A DNA stretch of 61,596 nt, from the NCBI GenBank assembly GCA_910587045.1, contig CAJULG010000013.1:1-61596 (forward strand). Direction: 5' to 3'. Each line of letters opens with the position of its first letter. The stretch's first letter is position 1. A program made the translations under genes and the position numbers. Source of the stretch: an uncultured Lachnospiraceae bacterium (GTDB lineage: Bacteria > Bacillota > Clostridia > Lachnospirales > Lachnospiraceae). This document shows, one piece after another, positions 1 through 9,111 of the stretch. Under the pieces are notes generated by a model, which was not told where the DNA came from, ran no database searches, and saw nothing but the letters and a program-made list of their open reading frames with translations.

Positions 1-10
1 CAAAAATGAA

Positions 11-66
11 GCTGCCGTTTCACGAATTTTCATTCGTTAAAGCGACAGCCCCTTTTATTTTTTCTT
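11..66. terminator. Hairpin with T-rich tail at window start
   Basis: An imperfect inverted repeat pairs bases 11-27 with about 32-49 around a TTTC loop. A run of C and T (50-66) follows on the plus strand and an A/T-rich stretch precedes it, so it could end transcription from either side. It probably closes a gene left of the window; this is inferred from shape only. Confidence 0.6.
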
Positions 67-179
67 GCTGCCGGAGAGCAGTTCCGGAGCAGGATGGTCA
101 ACGGTATGGATATGGCAAATTGTGAGATAATATGATAAAATTTATAACAATACATATATCACAGAGAGGAAGTGAACCG

Positions 180-1001
180 ATGAACATAACCGACCGGAAC
201 ATTGATAATGGAAAAGCCTTTGACTGGGGAAGAACCTCAAGTGATTATGGAAAATACAGAGATATTTATCCGAAAGAATTCTACAACAGGATTCTGCAGC
301 GAAGGCTCTGCATCAGCGGCCAGCGGGTGCTGGATCTTGGAACCGGTACCGGCGTATTGCCCAGGAATCTTTATTCCTACGGTGCAGAATGGATTGGAAC
401 CGATATATCCGGGAATCAGATTCAGGAGGCCCGGCGGCTGTCAGAAGAAGCCGGCATGGATATTACCTACTCAATCTGCGCAACAGAGGAGATCGACTAT
501 CCGGAGGATAGCTTTGATGTTATTGCTGCCTGTCAGTGTTTCTGGTATTTTGATCATGAGAAGGTGGCACCGAGGCTTGCCAGAATACTGAAAAAGAATG
601 GAAGACTGCTGGTATTGTACATGGCATGGCTGCCCTTTGCGGATGCGATAGCAGGAGCAAGTGAAGCCCTCGTATTAAAGTACAATCCCGGGTGGAGCGG
701 AGCCGGAGAAACAAAGAAACCCATTTACATACCGGATGCTGTGCTTCGCTATTTTGATATCGTGTCCCGGGAAGAATTTGACCTGAGCCTGCCGTTCACA
801 AGGGAGACCTGGCATGGACGTATGAAAGCGTGCAGAGGAGTCGGGGCTTCCCTGTCGGAGGCAGAACTGGCAGAGTGGGAACGGGAGCATAAGGAGCTGT
901 TATTGAAACATGCACCGGAGCAGTTTTTTATCGCACACTACGGGGCAATTACAGAACTGGCAGTTAAGGAGAAAGGAAAAACGAAAGGAGAGGATGCATG
1001 A
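180..1001 (+). CDS. Class I SAM-dependent methyltransferase
   Basis: A cytoplasmic methyltransferase of unknown substrate. The SAM-binding fold is plain: the glycine-rich motif I VLDLGTGTG lies near residue 50, an acidic residue follows in WIGTDISG, and a motif II/III-like segment DSFDVIAACQCFWYFD is near residue 115, as in Methyltransf_11/25 (UbiE-like) proteins. The reading frame is open from 132, but the ATG at 180 has a GAGAGGAAGTG ribosome site 6-8 bases ahead and gives about 273 residues, normal for the family. Its stop overlaps the next start in an ATGA arrangement, so the two are probably cotranscribed and coupled. Small molecule and tRNA substrates are both possible. Confidence 0.85.
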   Translation: MNITDRNIDNGKAFDWGRTSSDYGKYRDIYPKEFYNRILQRRLCISGQRVLDLGTGTGVLPRNLYSYGAEWIGTDISGNQIQEARRLSEEAGMDITYSICATEEIDYPEDSFDVIAACQCFWYFDHEKVAPRLARILKKNGRLLVLYMAWLPFADAIAGASEALVLKYNPGWSGAGETKKPIYIPDAVLRYFDIVSREEFDLSLPFTRETWHGRMKACRGVGASLSEAELAEWEREHKELLLKHAPEQFFIAHYGAITELAVKEKGKTKGEDA

Positions 1002-1414
1002 TGAAAAAGTATATAAACATTGCATTTATTTATGCCATTGCCGCAATGGTCGGCGGGGTATTCTACAGGGAGTTTACTAAGTTCAACGGATTTACAGATG
1101 TAACAGCATTGGGGAAGGTACATACACATTTGTTTCTGCTGGGAATGCTTGTCTTTCTGCTGGTTGCTCTGTTTTCCGGACAGATGGAGCTGGAAGGCGC
1201 CAAAGGGTTCCGGTGCTTTTTATTCATTTATAATGTCGGTGTTCCGCTGACCGCGATCATGATGGTGGTTCGCGGGATTACCCAGGTGCTTCAACTGGAA
1301 TTATCAAAAGGGCTGGATGCGTCTATTTCAGGGATGGCAGGGATCGGGCATATTCTGACCGGAATCGGTATCGTACTGCTTCTGCTTGCACTGAAACGAC
1401 ATGCAAAGCAGTAG
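998..1414 (+). CDS. DUF2871-type four-helix membrane protein
   Basis: A 138-residue integral membrane protein with four evident hydrophobic helices (about residues 5-22, 42-60, 72-92 and 108-130). Conserved-looking residues include FYREFTKFNG after helix 1 and KVHTHLFLLGM at the start of helix 2. This matches the DUF2871 family as I remember it, small proteins of Firmicutes with no known function. The HTH pair in helix 2 recalls heme-copper membrane proteins, but that is only a resemblance. It is translationally coupled to the methyltransferase upstream. No function can be assigned. Confidence 0.75.
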   Translation: MMKKYINIAFIYAIAAMVGGVFYREFTKFNGFTDVTALGKVHTHLFLLGMLVFLLVALFSGQMELEGAKGFRCFLFIYNVGVPLTAIMMVVRGITQVLQLELSKGLDASISGMAGIGHILTGIGIVLLLLALKRHAKQ

Positions 1415-1447
1415 CAAACCTTATAGAAGGAGGAAAGCAGCCGGTAT

Positions 1448-1756
1448 ATGAAACGTGTATTAGATGAAGCATTGATTTATGAGATCCTTTCTGTAGTTGA
1501 CGAAATACCCAGAGGAAAGGTAGCCACATACGGACAGCTTGCAAAACTGATCGGAAGAGAAAAAAATGCAAGACTGGTTGGAACTGTTCTCAGTATGGCA
1601 GAATACTATGGAACGTATCCTTGCCACCGGGTTGTCAACCACGCAGGCAGACTGGTACCCGGATGGACGGAACAAAAAGCCCTTCTTGAGGCGGAACAGG
1701 TACCCATGAAGGATGACACACACGTTGATTTAAGCCAGTGCTTATATATTCCATAA
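1448..1756 (+). CDS. MGMT-family O6-alkylguanine DNA transferase domain protein
   Basis: A 102-residue protein consisting only of the DNA-binding/active-site domain of O6-methylguanine-DNA methyltransferase. The helix-turn-helix signature PRGKVATYGQLAKLIG is at residues 21-36, and the active-site motif PCHRVV puts the acceptor cysteine at residue 59. Alkyltransferase-like (ATL) proteins are the same length but carry Trp instead of Cys; here the Cys is kept, so it may be a real suicide transferase or a short MGMT-family protein that flags lesions. An AGGAGGAAAG ribosome site precedes the ATG. It sits between the DUF2871-type gene and a MATE exporter. Confidence 0.88.
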   Translation: MKRVLDEALIYEILSVVDEIPRGKVATYGQLAKLIGREKNARLVGTVLSMAEYYGTYPCHRVVNHAGRLVPGWTEQKALLEAEQVPMKDDTHVDLSQCLYIP

Positions 1757-1779
1757 ATAGAAAAAGAGAAGTGATCAAG

Positions 1780-3186
1780 ATGGAAATGAATCCAGAAATG
1801 GAACCCCGAAAAGAAAAGGAAAGCTGTCCGGGCAGACGACGAAAGAAATATGACCGGGAAATCATCCGTACTACTATGAACATGGCCTGGCCATCCATGC
1901 TGGAGTCCTTTTTTGTGGCATTTGCCGGCCTGGTTGACTCGCTTATGGTCAGCTCTCTGGGAGCCAACGCTGTAGCGGCAGTCGGACTGACGGTACAGCC
2001 CAAGTTCATCGGACTGTCTCTGTTCTTTGCATTAAATGTAGCAGTTTCTGCGCTGGTGGCAAGACGGAGGGGAGAAGGCAGACAAAGAGATGCCAACGGT
2101 ATCCTGTATACCGCCCTGGTCTTTATCGTGATCGCCGCCCTGGTTCTCAGTGTGCTGTTTGTGGTATTTGCAGACGGTATTGTAAACCTGTGCGGCTCCA
2201 CGCCGGAAACACACGATATGGCAGTCACCTATCTACAGATCATCATGGGTGGAATGCTGTTTAACTGTATTCAGATCGGGATCAATTCGGCACAGCGGGG
2301 AGCCGGTAATACGAAGATAACCATGCGGACAAATATCACCTCTAACGTGGTGAATATCTGTCTGAATTATCTGCTGATCAACGGACATTTGGGTTTTCCG
2401 GCGCTGGGAATCCGCGGAGCCGCTTATGCTACGGTACTGGGGACAGTGGTTTCCTGTATCATGAGTATCCTGTCGATTCTGAAGCCGGAGGGATTTATCA
2501 GTATCCCGTATATAATTCAGTATAAGATCAGGCCTACCCTCCAGGAATTTGGCTACCTGGTAAGAATGGGTTATAGCGTCTTTTTTGAACAACTGTTAAT
2601 GCGGGTGGGCTTTATGCTTACTGCGATCATGGCGGCAAAGCAGGGAAATGATGCCATGGCTGCTCATCAGGTCGGGATGAATCTGATGGCGCTTACCTTT
2701 TCCTTTGGAGACGGACTGCAGGCAACTGCAGTTGCCCTGATCGGAAGGAGCCTGGGAGAGGGCAGGAAGGAACTGGCAAAGGAATATGGGCGAACCTGTA
2801 AGATGATCGGCAGAGTCATTGCCATTGCACTGACACTGCTTTATCTGCTGGGAGCAAGAGCATTGATGTCATTGTTCTTCCGGGAGGAAAGCATCATATC
2901 CATCGGTATTCAGATCATGTATGTCATTATTGTGATCGTGGTATTCCAGCTTCAGCAGGTAATCTGTATGGGATGCCTGCGCGGAGCGGGCGATACGCTC
3001 TATACAGCCATTGCATCCACGATCTGCGTCACGGTCATTCGGACCTTGGTATCTTATCTGTGCGGTTATATTCTTGGCTGGGGAATCGTAGGAATCTGGC
3101 TGGGAGTCCTGGGCGATCAGGTATTCCGTTATATTTTCGCATCGGTGCGGTTCCGGGCAGGAAAATGGGTAGAAATTAAGATTTAA
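1780..3186 (+). CDS. MATE-family efflux transporter
   Basis: A multidrug/toxin exporter in the MatE fold with about 12 membrane helices. Family marks include PSMLESFFVAFAGLVDSLMV near the N-terminus, the internal repeat beginning YSVFFEQLLMRVGFM, and AAHQVGMNLMAL. MATE proteins exchange organic cations for Na+ or H+ in the cytoplasmic membrane. The frame is open from 1738, but that overlaps the end of the MGMT-like gene; the ATG at 1780, after AAAGAGAAGTGATC, leaves a charged cytoplasmic N-terminus rich in Glu/Lys/Arg and is preferred. It is the first of three MATE genes in 8 kb. Substrate unknown. Confidence 0.92.
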   Translation: MEMNPEMEPRKEKESCPGRRRKKYDREIIRTTMNMAWPSMLESFFVAFAGLVDSLMVSSLGANAVAAVGLTVQPKFIGLSLFFALNVAVSALVARRRGEGRQRDANGILYTALVFIVIAALVLSVLFVVFADGIVNLCGSTPETHDMAVTYLQIIMGGMLFNCIQIGINSAQRGAGNTKITMRTNITSNVVNICLNYLLINGHLGFPALGIRGAAYATVLGTVVSCIMSILSILKPEGFISIPYIIQYKIRPTLQEFGYLVRMGYSVFFEQLLMRVGFMLTAIMAAKQGNDAMAAHQVGMNLMALTFSFGDGLQATAVALIGRSLGEGRKELAKEYGRTCKMIGRVIAIALTLLYLLGARALMSLFFREESIISIGIQIMYVIIVIVVFQLQQVICMGCLRGAGDTLYTAIASTICVTVIRTLVSYLCGYILGWGIVGIWLGVLGDQVFRYIFASVRFRAGKWVEIKI

Positions 3187-3280
3187 AACACACATTTGGA
3201 AACGCTGGTTCGTAGAATATTTAGTAGAGAAGCGGAAAAGATTAAAATATCAGGATGGAACGATAACAAAAAGGAAAGGC

Positions 3281-4648
3281 ATGGGAGCCAGAAGCATGAA
3301 GAAGGAATATCTGATCCGGGAAAAGCCCTTAAAGGCATTGGTGATCTTCGCACTGCCAATGATGCTCGGCAATCTGTTTCAGCAGTTTTATAATATGGCG
3401 GATTCGGTGGTGGTGGGTCAGTATGTCAGTGAACAGGCACTGGCAGCAGTCGGCGCATCCTATGCCCTTACTACTGTGTTTATTTCGATTGCCATTGGCG
3501 GCGGTATGGGTGCCTCTGTCATGGCAGGCCTGTATTTTGGTGCCAGGGAATATGGAAAGCTGCGGGCATCGGTCCGTACTGCTCTGCTGACATTTCTTCT
3601 GCTCAGTATTGTACTGGGGATGATCGGATTCATCTGCTCCAGACAGCTTATGCTGCTCCTGAATACACCGGAGGACGTACTGGATCAGGCAACTGAATAT
3701 CTGAATATTTATTTTATGGGACTTCCGTTCTTATTTATGTATAATGTATTATCCGCCCTGTTTAATGCACTGGGACGCTCCCGGACACCATTATTCCTCC
3801 TGATCTTCTCCTCCGTTTTCAATATCGGACTGGATATTTATCTGGTCTGCCGGCTGGAGCTGGGGGTGGCCGGTGTAGCCTGGGCAACTCTGATTGCCCA
3901 GGGAATCTCAGCAGTGGCGGCATTTTTGCTTTTTCTGCGGGAGATGAAGAAATACCGGACAGAAACCGCCTGTTCCTGGTTTGACCGGAAAGAATTATTC
4001 AGTATGACAAGAGTTGCCCTGCCCTCCATTCTCCAGCAGTCAACCGTGTCCATTGGTATGCTGCTGGTGCAGTCCGTGGTGAACAGCTTTGGCGCAGAAA
4101 TGCTTGCCGGTTATTCCGCAGGCTCCCGGATAGAAAGTCTTTGTATTGTACCGATGGCCGCTATGGGAAATGCTATATCCGCCTTTACCGCACAGAATAT
4201 CGGAGCCAGACAGTATGCGCGGGTGAAACAGGGCTATCATGCTGCTTATGGCATTGTCTTTGGATTTGCAGTTTTGATTGGTCTGACACTGGAGCTTTTT
4301 TACCGCCCGTTGATATTCCTGTTTCTGGGAGAGGAGGGCACCCTTCTGGCAGCACAGACCGGCGGAGATTATCTTCGGTTTCTGGGCTGGTTCTTTGCCC
4401 TGATCGGGCTTAAGATGATAACGGATGGCCTGTTACGCGGCTCCGGTGATATGAAGATGTTTACCATAGCCAATCTGGTCAATCTCGGAATCCGGGTACT
4501 GACAGCATTTATCCTGACGCCGGTATTCGGGATATCCATGGTATGGGTGGCCGTTCCGGTCGGTTGGCTGGCCAATTATCTGATTTCCTTTGCCGAGTAT
4601 CGGACAGGAGCATGGAGAAAGGCCGGAGAGAAAAAGCTGGCGGCATGA
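3281..4648 (+). CDS. MATE-family efflux transporter
   Basis: A second MATE exporter, about 455 residues and 12 helices. It opens with the typical KALVIFALPMMLGNLFQQFY and NMADSVVVGQYV segments; the second half starts around ALPSILQQSTVSIGMLLVQ. It is not closely similar to the gene before it: it has the DinF/NorM-like short N-terminus, so these look like separate MATE subfamilies rather than a recent tandem copy. AAGGAAAGG precedes the ATG at 3281; an in-frame ATG at 3296 is an alternative. Substrate unknown. Confidence 0.92.
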   Translation: MGARSMKKEYLIREKPLKALVIFALPMMLGNLFQQFYNMADSVVVGQYVSEQALAAVGASYALTTVFISIAIGGGMGASVMAGLYFGAREYGKLRASVRTALLTFLLLSIVLGMIGFICSRQLMLLLNTPEDVLDQATEYLNIYFMGLPFLFMYNVLSALFNALGRSRTPLFLLIFSSVFNIGLDIYLVCRLELGVAGVAWATLIAQGISAVAAFLLFLREMKKYRTETACSWFDRKELFSMTRVALPSILQQSTVSIGMLLVQSVVNSFGAEMLAGYSAGSRIESLCIVPMAAMGNAISAFTAQNIGARQYARVKQGYHAAYGIVFGFAVLIGLTLELFYRPLIFLFLGEEGTLLAAQTGGDYLRFLGWFFALIGLKMITDGLLRGSGDMKMFTIANLVNLGIRVLTAFILTPVFGISMVWVAVPVGWLANYLISFAEYRTGAWRKAGEKKLAA

Positions 4649-4652
4649 TCCG

Positions 4653-5531
4653 TCAATCATTGGGTTTATTATGGAACCGGCCTGCCAGTTCTTCTGTCTT
4701 AACAATATTAATAAAGGCATGCTTGTCGATCGAACGGATCAGAGGAATCAACTGTCGTTTTGCCTCTGCATTGATAACGGAATAGATCAGGGTCTTTTCC
4801 TTCTCTTCGTAACAGCCAATGCCCTGGAACAGTGTGGCATCATGGTGGGTGGTCTCTTTGATTGTCTTATAGATTTCCTTTGACTTATCAGAAATGATAA
4901 ACAAAGTCTCTTTCTTATACCGCTTATACAGTACCTGGATCACCTGGGTACTGCAAAACTGATAAATGATGGAATAAAGGGCGGTTTCCCATCCAAACAG
5001 CGCCCCTGCGATGATCAGCATGAGGGCATTTCCCAGCAGGATAAAATTCCATGCATCAATCCCCTTATGCTCCGACAGGAAGATACTGATCAGATCCGTT
5101 CCGCCGGTTGTCGTTCCTACATTCAGACACATACTGATGGCAAAGCCATTGATGATTCCGCCAAAGACACTGACCAGAAGCGGATCCGTGGTAAACACAT
5201 AGGAGGGAAGGATATCCACAAAGATACTGGATAATATAATAGTAATGATTGAATAAATGGTGAATTTCTTACCAATATATTTGAAACCAATATAAATGGG
5301 AATGGCATTCAGAAGAATGCTGAACAGGGTATATGGAATATTTACATGAAAAAAGGAAGTGCCAATATGCTGTAAAAGCAGAGATACCCCGGAAAAGCCG
5401 CCGGGAATCAATCCGACTGTTTTCGCAAAGCAGCATAGGTTCCAGGCATACAGGATAGAAGAAAATATTACGATTATAATGCGAAACCACTGATAAAATC
5501 CAGGGTGCTTTAATTCTACTGTTCGAAACAT
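4653..5531 (-). CDS. YitT family membrane protein (DUF161 plus DUF2179)
   Basis: A 292-residue membrane protein. The N-terminal half has five to six helices and the hallmark loops LIPGGFSGVSLLLQ and GTTTGGTDLI (the repeated GG motif of YitT_membrane); the C-terminal about 90 residues form a cytoplasmic alpha/beta DUF2179 domain with HDATLFQGIGCYEEKEK. YitT proteins have been proposed to be transporters but the cargo is not settled. The frame extends further upstream, but the ATG at 5531 is preceded by a near-perfect AAGGAGGGATACT, which fixes the start. It converges on the MATE gene, only four bases apart at the 3' ends. Confidence 0.9.
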   Translation of the reverse strand: MFRTVELKHPGFYQWFRIIIVIFSSILYAWNLCCFAKTVGLIPGGFSGVSLLLQHIGTSFFHVNIPYTLFSILLNAIPIYIGFKYIGKKFTIYSIITIILSSIFVDILPSYVFTTDPLLVSVFGGIINGFAISMCLNVGTTTGGTDLISIFLSEHKGIDAWNFILLGNALMLIIAGALFGWETALYSIIYQFCSTQVIQVLYKRYKKETLFIISDKSKEIYKTIKETTHHDATLFQGIGCYEEKEKTLIYSVINAEAKRQLIPLIRSIDKHAFINIVKTEELAGRFHNKPND

Positions 5532-5708
5532 AGTATCCCTCCTTAAATCATAGTTTATCATAATTTTCCTCTGTCTGCACAATATATTCAATAAAATCTT
5601 TTTCCGGCATATTCCGGGAATGAATACAGGCATTCCGTGGCCGCTTCCGATTAGAAAATGAAAAACAGCATACACTAAGGAAAACGTAAGATTGGAGACC
5701 GGACAGAT

Positions 5709-7220
5709 ATGGACAGTGAAAACAGCAGGATGATCAATACAGAAACAGGCATAGAGCCGGATGAAAATAAAAGCAGAACATCAATATGGAGCCAAACGAC
5801 AGAAGTCCAAGAACGACTCCCCCTTTCCGGCAACAGGGAGGTTGATGTTGCAGTGATCGGGGGCGGTATGGCGGGACTGTTAACTGCCTATCTGTTACAG
5901 CAGAAGGGACGTCAGGTAATCGTACTGGAAGCTGCCAGGATCGGCAGTGGACAGACCAGGAATACGACCGCTAAGATTACCAGCCAGCATGGACTGGTCT
6001 ACGATAAGCTGACCCGAAAATACGGATTTCAAAATGCCCGTCTGTATGCCCGTGCCAATGAGGAGGCGATCAGTATGTATGAAAAAATAGTTCAGCAAAG
6101 GCAGATTGATTGTGATTTTCAAAGGCTCCCCTCTTATCTCTATTCGACACAGGATCGGGAAGTATTACAGGCAGAAGCAAGGGCGGCGGCCCGTCTGGGT
6201 CTGCCGGCATCCTTCCAGGAATCCACAGCACTGCCCTTTGCAACGGTCGGAGCAGTGTGCTTTGAACATCAGGCACAGTTCCATCCCCTTAAATTTCTAT
6301 CAGGAATAGCAAAGGATTTAGAGATTTACGAAAGAACCATGGTATATTCGGTAAAAGGGCATAAACTGCGTACTAATCATGGCATGGTTACTGCCAGGCA
6401 CATCGTATTTGCAACGCATTATCCATTTCCGGTCATTCCAGGATTTTATTTTGCAAGACAACATCAGGAACGAAGCTATGCAATCGCATATACCGGAACC
6501 AAACCGCTTGACGGAATGTATTACAGCATAGACGATATGGGCCTGTCCTTTCGAAGCTATAAGGATCTGCTGATCATCGGCGGCGGCGGGCATCGTACCG
6601 GCAGACAGGAGGCCGGAGGCAGCTATGAATTTCTCCGGATGCAGGCAAAGCAGTATTTTCCGGAGGCGGAGGAGGAGGCATGCTGGTCGGCCCAGGATTG
6701 TATTTCCCATGACATGTTGCCATTTATCGGAACCTATTCCTGTCTCCGTCCGTACTGGTATGTGTCAACCGGCTTTAAGAAATGGGGAATGACCTTCTCA
6801 ATGCTTTCCGCCATGATTATCAGTGACAGGATCTGTGGTGTAGAGCATCCGTATCAAAAGGTCTTCACTCCCCAGCGCTGGCATTCGATCGTTTCTGCCC
6901 GGGCATTCTTTCTGGATCTGGGAATCAGTATAAAAGGCCTGCTGGCCGGTTATCATTTCCTGACTAGCGCCAGAGAAGAGGATTTAAAGCCGGGGCATGG
7001 CGGAATTGTACGCAAAGGAGGAAAACGCTATGGCTGTTATCGGGATTCACAGGGAGAGGTACACCGTATCAGCCTTCGCTGTCCGCATATGGGCTGTGAA
7101 CTTCTCTGGAATCCCGATGAATTAAGCTGGGACTGCCCCTGCCATGGATCCCGGTTTGATTATGATGGCAATCTGATTGATAATCCGGCCCAGAAGCATA
7201 AGAAGGATGTTCTGGAATAA
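5709..7220 (+). CDS. FAD-dependent oxidoreductase with C-terminal Rieske domain
   Basis: A 503-residue two-domain redox protein. A DAO-type flavin domain starts at about residue 45 with the dinucleotide motif VIGGGMAG (50-56) and an acidic end of strand 2 (VLEAARIG). The last about 80 residues are a Rieske [2Fe-2S] domain with ligands C458, H460, C476 and H479 (CPH...CPCH). Such fusions occur in Firmicutes and actinobacteria; electrons presumably pass between flavin and cluster, but the substrate is unknown. There is no signal peptide, so it is cytoplasmic. The start at 5709 has only a weak upstream GGAG; no better in-frame start is seen. It is divergent from the YitT gene. Confidence 0.9.
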   Translation: MDSENSRMINTETGIEPDENKSRTSIWSQTTEVQERLPLSGNREVDVAVIGGGMAGLLTAYLLQQKGRQVIVLEAARIGSGQTRNTTAKITSQHGLVYDKLTRKYGFQNARLYARANEEAISMYEKIVQQRQIDCDFQRLPSYLYSTQDREVLQAEARAAARLGLPASFQESTALPFATVGAVCFEHQAQFHPLKFLSGIAKDLEIYERTMVYSVKGHKLRTNHGMVTARHIVFATHYPFPVIPGFYFARQHQERSYAIAYTGTKPLDGMYYSIDDMGLSFRSYKDLLIIGGGGHRTGRQEAGGSYEFLRMQAKQYFPEAEEEACWSAQDCISHDMLPFIGTYSCLRPYWYVSTGFKKWGMTFSMLSAMIISDRICGVEHPYQKVFTPQRWHSIVSARAFFLDLGISIKGLLAGYHFLTSAREEDLKPGHGGIVRKGGKRYGCYRDSQGEVHRISLRCPHMGCELLWNPDELSWDCPCHGSRFDYDGNLIDNPAQKHKKDVLE

Positions 7221-7251
7221 AAGAGAAAATCTACGAAGAAAGCCTATAATT

Positions 7252-8583
7252 CTAAGCATAGTGGTAGTGCTTTCTCTGCGCAATAAAACATGCGATCGTT
7301 ATAAACAGGGTCAAAGTCTCTGCTACGGTAATTGCCATCCAGATTCCGTCCAGCTGAAAGAAGAGAGGAAGCAGGTAGATCATGGCAATCTGAAACACCA
7401 GGGTCCGCAGGAAGGAAATCGCAGCAGAGATCATACCATTGCTCAACGCTGTAAAGAAAGAGGAGGCAAAGATATTTATGCCGATCACCAGGAAGGAAAA
7501 GGCATAATAGCGGAACGCATGACAGGTCATGGCAAACAGCTCCGGATCATAGCCTACGAATACTCTGGATAATGGCACTGCCAGTATCTCCGCAAGCCCC
7601 GCCAGTGCAATACCAAAGATTCCCATAAGAAACAGACTCTTTCGGAACAGGTTCTTCAGTTCATCATGGTTCCCGGCACCGTAATGATATCCGATCAGCG
7701 GTGCACTTCCGATGGAATACCCGATAAATATGGCGATGAACACAAAGTTGACATACATAATGGTTCCGAAAGCGGCAACCCCGTTTTCTCCGGCAAGCTT
7801 CATCAGCTGCAGGTTATACAGGATATTGACAATGGAAGAGGACAGATTGGTCATTAATTCCGAAGAACCATTGGTACAGGTCTTCCAGAATACCCTCCCG
7901 TCAAACTTCGCCTTGGTCAGCCGGAGCAGACTGTCATTTTTCCGCAGAAAATAAAGGAACGGAAAGACACCGCCTACAACCTGGCTGATAGCAGTCGCAA
8001 TCGCAGCGCCTGCCAGCTCCCAGTGAAACAGTACGATAAAAACATAATCTAACAGCATGTTGGTAACGCCGGCAGCGATCATCACCAGCAGTCCTAATTT
8101 GGGCTTTTCCGCAGTGACAAAGAAGCTTTGAAATACATTCTGCAGCATAAATGCAGTCTGGGCGATCAGCAGAATGCTGCCGTAAACTACACAGTCTTCA
8201 ATCAGGATCTCTGTCGCTCCCATCCGGACTGCGATAGGCCGAATGAAGATCAGGCCCACGATCGTCAGGAGAATCCCGCCGATTATGGTAATATAAACCA
8301 GCATGGAAAAATACCGGTTTGCCAGCTCCTTCTTGCCTTCGCCTAAGGTTTTTGCAACAATGGCACTGCCCCCGGTACCGATCATAAAGCCCAGGGCACC
8401 GAGTCCCATAAGAAGCGGATAGATCAGGTTCAGGGCGGTATAAGAATTCTTTCCCACATAATTCGATACAAATAATCCATCTACTACAGAGTATATGGAG
8501 GTAAAGATCATCATAATGATAGAGGGCAGAACAAACCGCAGCAGTTTATTATAATTAAAATGTTCCGATAATTGAATACGCAT
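7252..8583 (-). CDS. MATE-family efflux transporter
   Basis: A third MATE exporter (443 residues, about 12 helices). The N-terminus LLRFVLPSIIMMIFTSIYSV followed by DGLFVSNYVG is typical of the clostridial MepA-like branch. A ribosome site AGGAAAGGATGA lies just ahead of the ATG. It lies directly downstream of a MarR regulator on the same strand (27 bases apart), an arrangement known from mepR-mepA, where the MarR protein represses the pump. Regulation of this pump by that regulator is therefore likely but inferred. Confidence 0.92.
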   Translation of the reverse strand: MRIQLSEHFNYNKLLRFVLPSIIMMIFTSIYSVVDGLFVSNYVGKNSYTALNLIYPLLMGLGALGFMIGTGGSAIVAKTLGEGKKELANRYFSMLVYITIIGGILLTIVGLIFIRPIAVRMGATEILIEDCVVYGSILLIAQTAFMLQNVFQSFFVTAEKPKLGLLVMIAAGVTNMLLDYVFIVLFHWELAGAAIATAISQVVGGVFPFLYFLRKNDSLLRLTKAKFDGRVFWKTCTNGSSELMTNLSSSIVNILYNLQLMKLAGENGVAAFGTIMYVNFVFIAIFIGYSIGSAPLIGYHYGAGNHDELKNLFRKSLFLMGIFGIALAGLAEILAVPLSRVFVGYDPELFAMTCHAFRYYAFSFLVIGINIFASSFFTALSNGMISAAISFLRTLVFQIAMIYLLPLFFQLDGIWMAITVAETLTLFITIACFIAQRKHYHYA

Positions 8584-8610
8584 GATGTCATCCTTTCCTG
8601 TCTTTTCGTA

Positions 8611-9048
8611 CTATAATTCCTTCGCATTCTTTTGCAGCCGGATAACGTAGTTCTCCAGCAAAGCCAGAAGCTGGTGCCGTTCCTCCGGCAGCATTCCGGT
8701 AAATGTCCGGTTCTCCATTTCAATGACCGGGAGAATCTTCTCTTCCGCCAGCTTCTGTCCGGCAGGGGTCAGATGAATATGCATATCCCGGCCTCTTCCT
8801 GCCTGCAGAACAAGGATCCCATCCTGCTCCAGCTTTTTGATGGAGGAATGAATGGTCTGTTTACTGATAAAGGTAGTATTACAGATATCCTTCTGCTGAC
8901 ACCCATCCCCAAGCAGACATATCGTATACAGGATACTAAATGCACTGTCCGATAAGTGAAGCTGAAATGCAATATCATGATATACATCATCCATGGCTTT
9001 GTATAAGGAATTAAATTTATTTAATTCTTCACTGATCTCTTCATTCAT
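8611..9048 (-). CDS. MarR-family transcriptional regulator
   Basis: A 145-residue winged-helix repressor. The helical N-terminus is followed by the recognition region around QQKDICNTTFISKQTIHSSIKK and the beta-wing VLQAGRGRDMHIHLTPAG, characteristic of MarR/MepR dimers that sense drugs or phenolics. AAGGAGTGATGG precedes the ATG. It probably controls itself and the MATE pump just downstream: its promoter region carries two near-identical 14-base repeats, and a related TACGAAA sequence occurs in the gap before the pump. Confidence 0.9.
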   Translation of the reverse strand: MNEEISEELNKFNSLYKAMDDVYHDIAFQLHLSDSAFSILYTICLLGDGCQQKDICNTTFISKQTIHSSIKKLEQDGILVLQAGRGRDMHIHLTPAGQKLAEEKILPVIEMENRTFTGMLPEERHQLLALLENYVIRLQKNAKEL

Positions 9049-9067
9049 ATTCCATCACTCCTTGTCT

Positions 9068-9111
9068 GATTTCGTACTTATAACCATAGTCCGATTTCAT
9101 ACTTATGTCAA
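9068..9111 (-). promoter_or_regulatory. MarR-gene promoter with duplicated operator-like repeat
   Basis: Read on the minus strand: -35 TTGACA (9111-9106), a 17-base spacer, then TATGGT (9088-9083). Two 14-base direct repeats, plus-strand GATTTCGTACTTAT at 9068 and GATTTCATACTTAT at 9093, begin 25 bases apart and bracket the -10. The -35 lies within a few bases of the LysR-type gene's stop codon. The role as MarR operator is inferred from position. Confidence 0.6.

Noticed and set aside
1448..1756. Alkyltransferase-like (ATL) protein
   Set aside because: ATL proteins have Trp at the active site; here the PCHRVV motif with Cys59 is intact.
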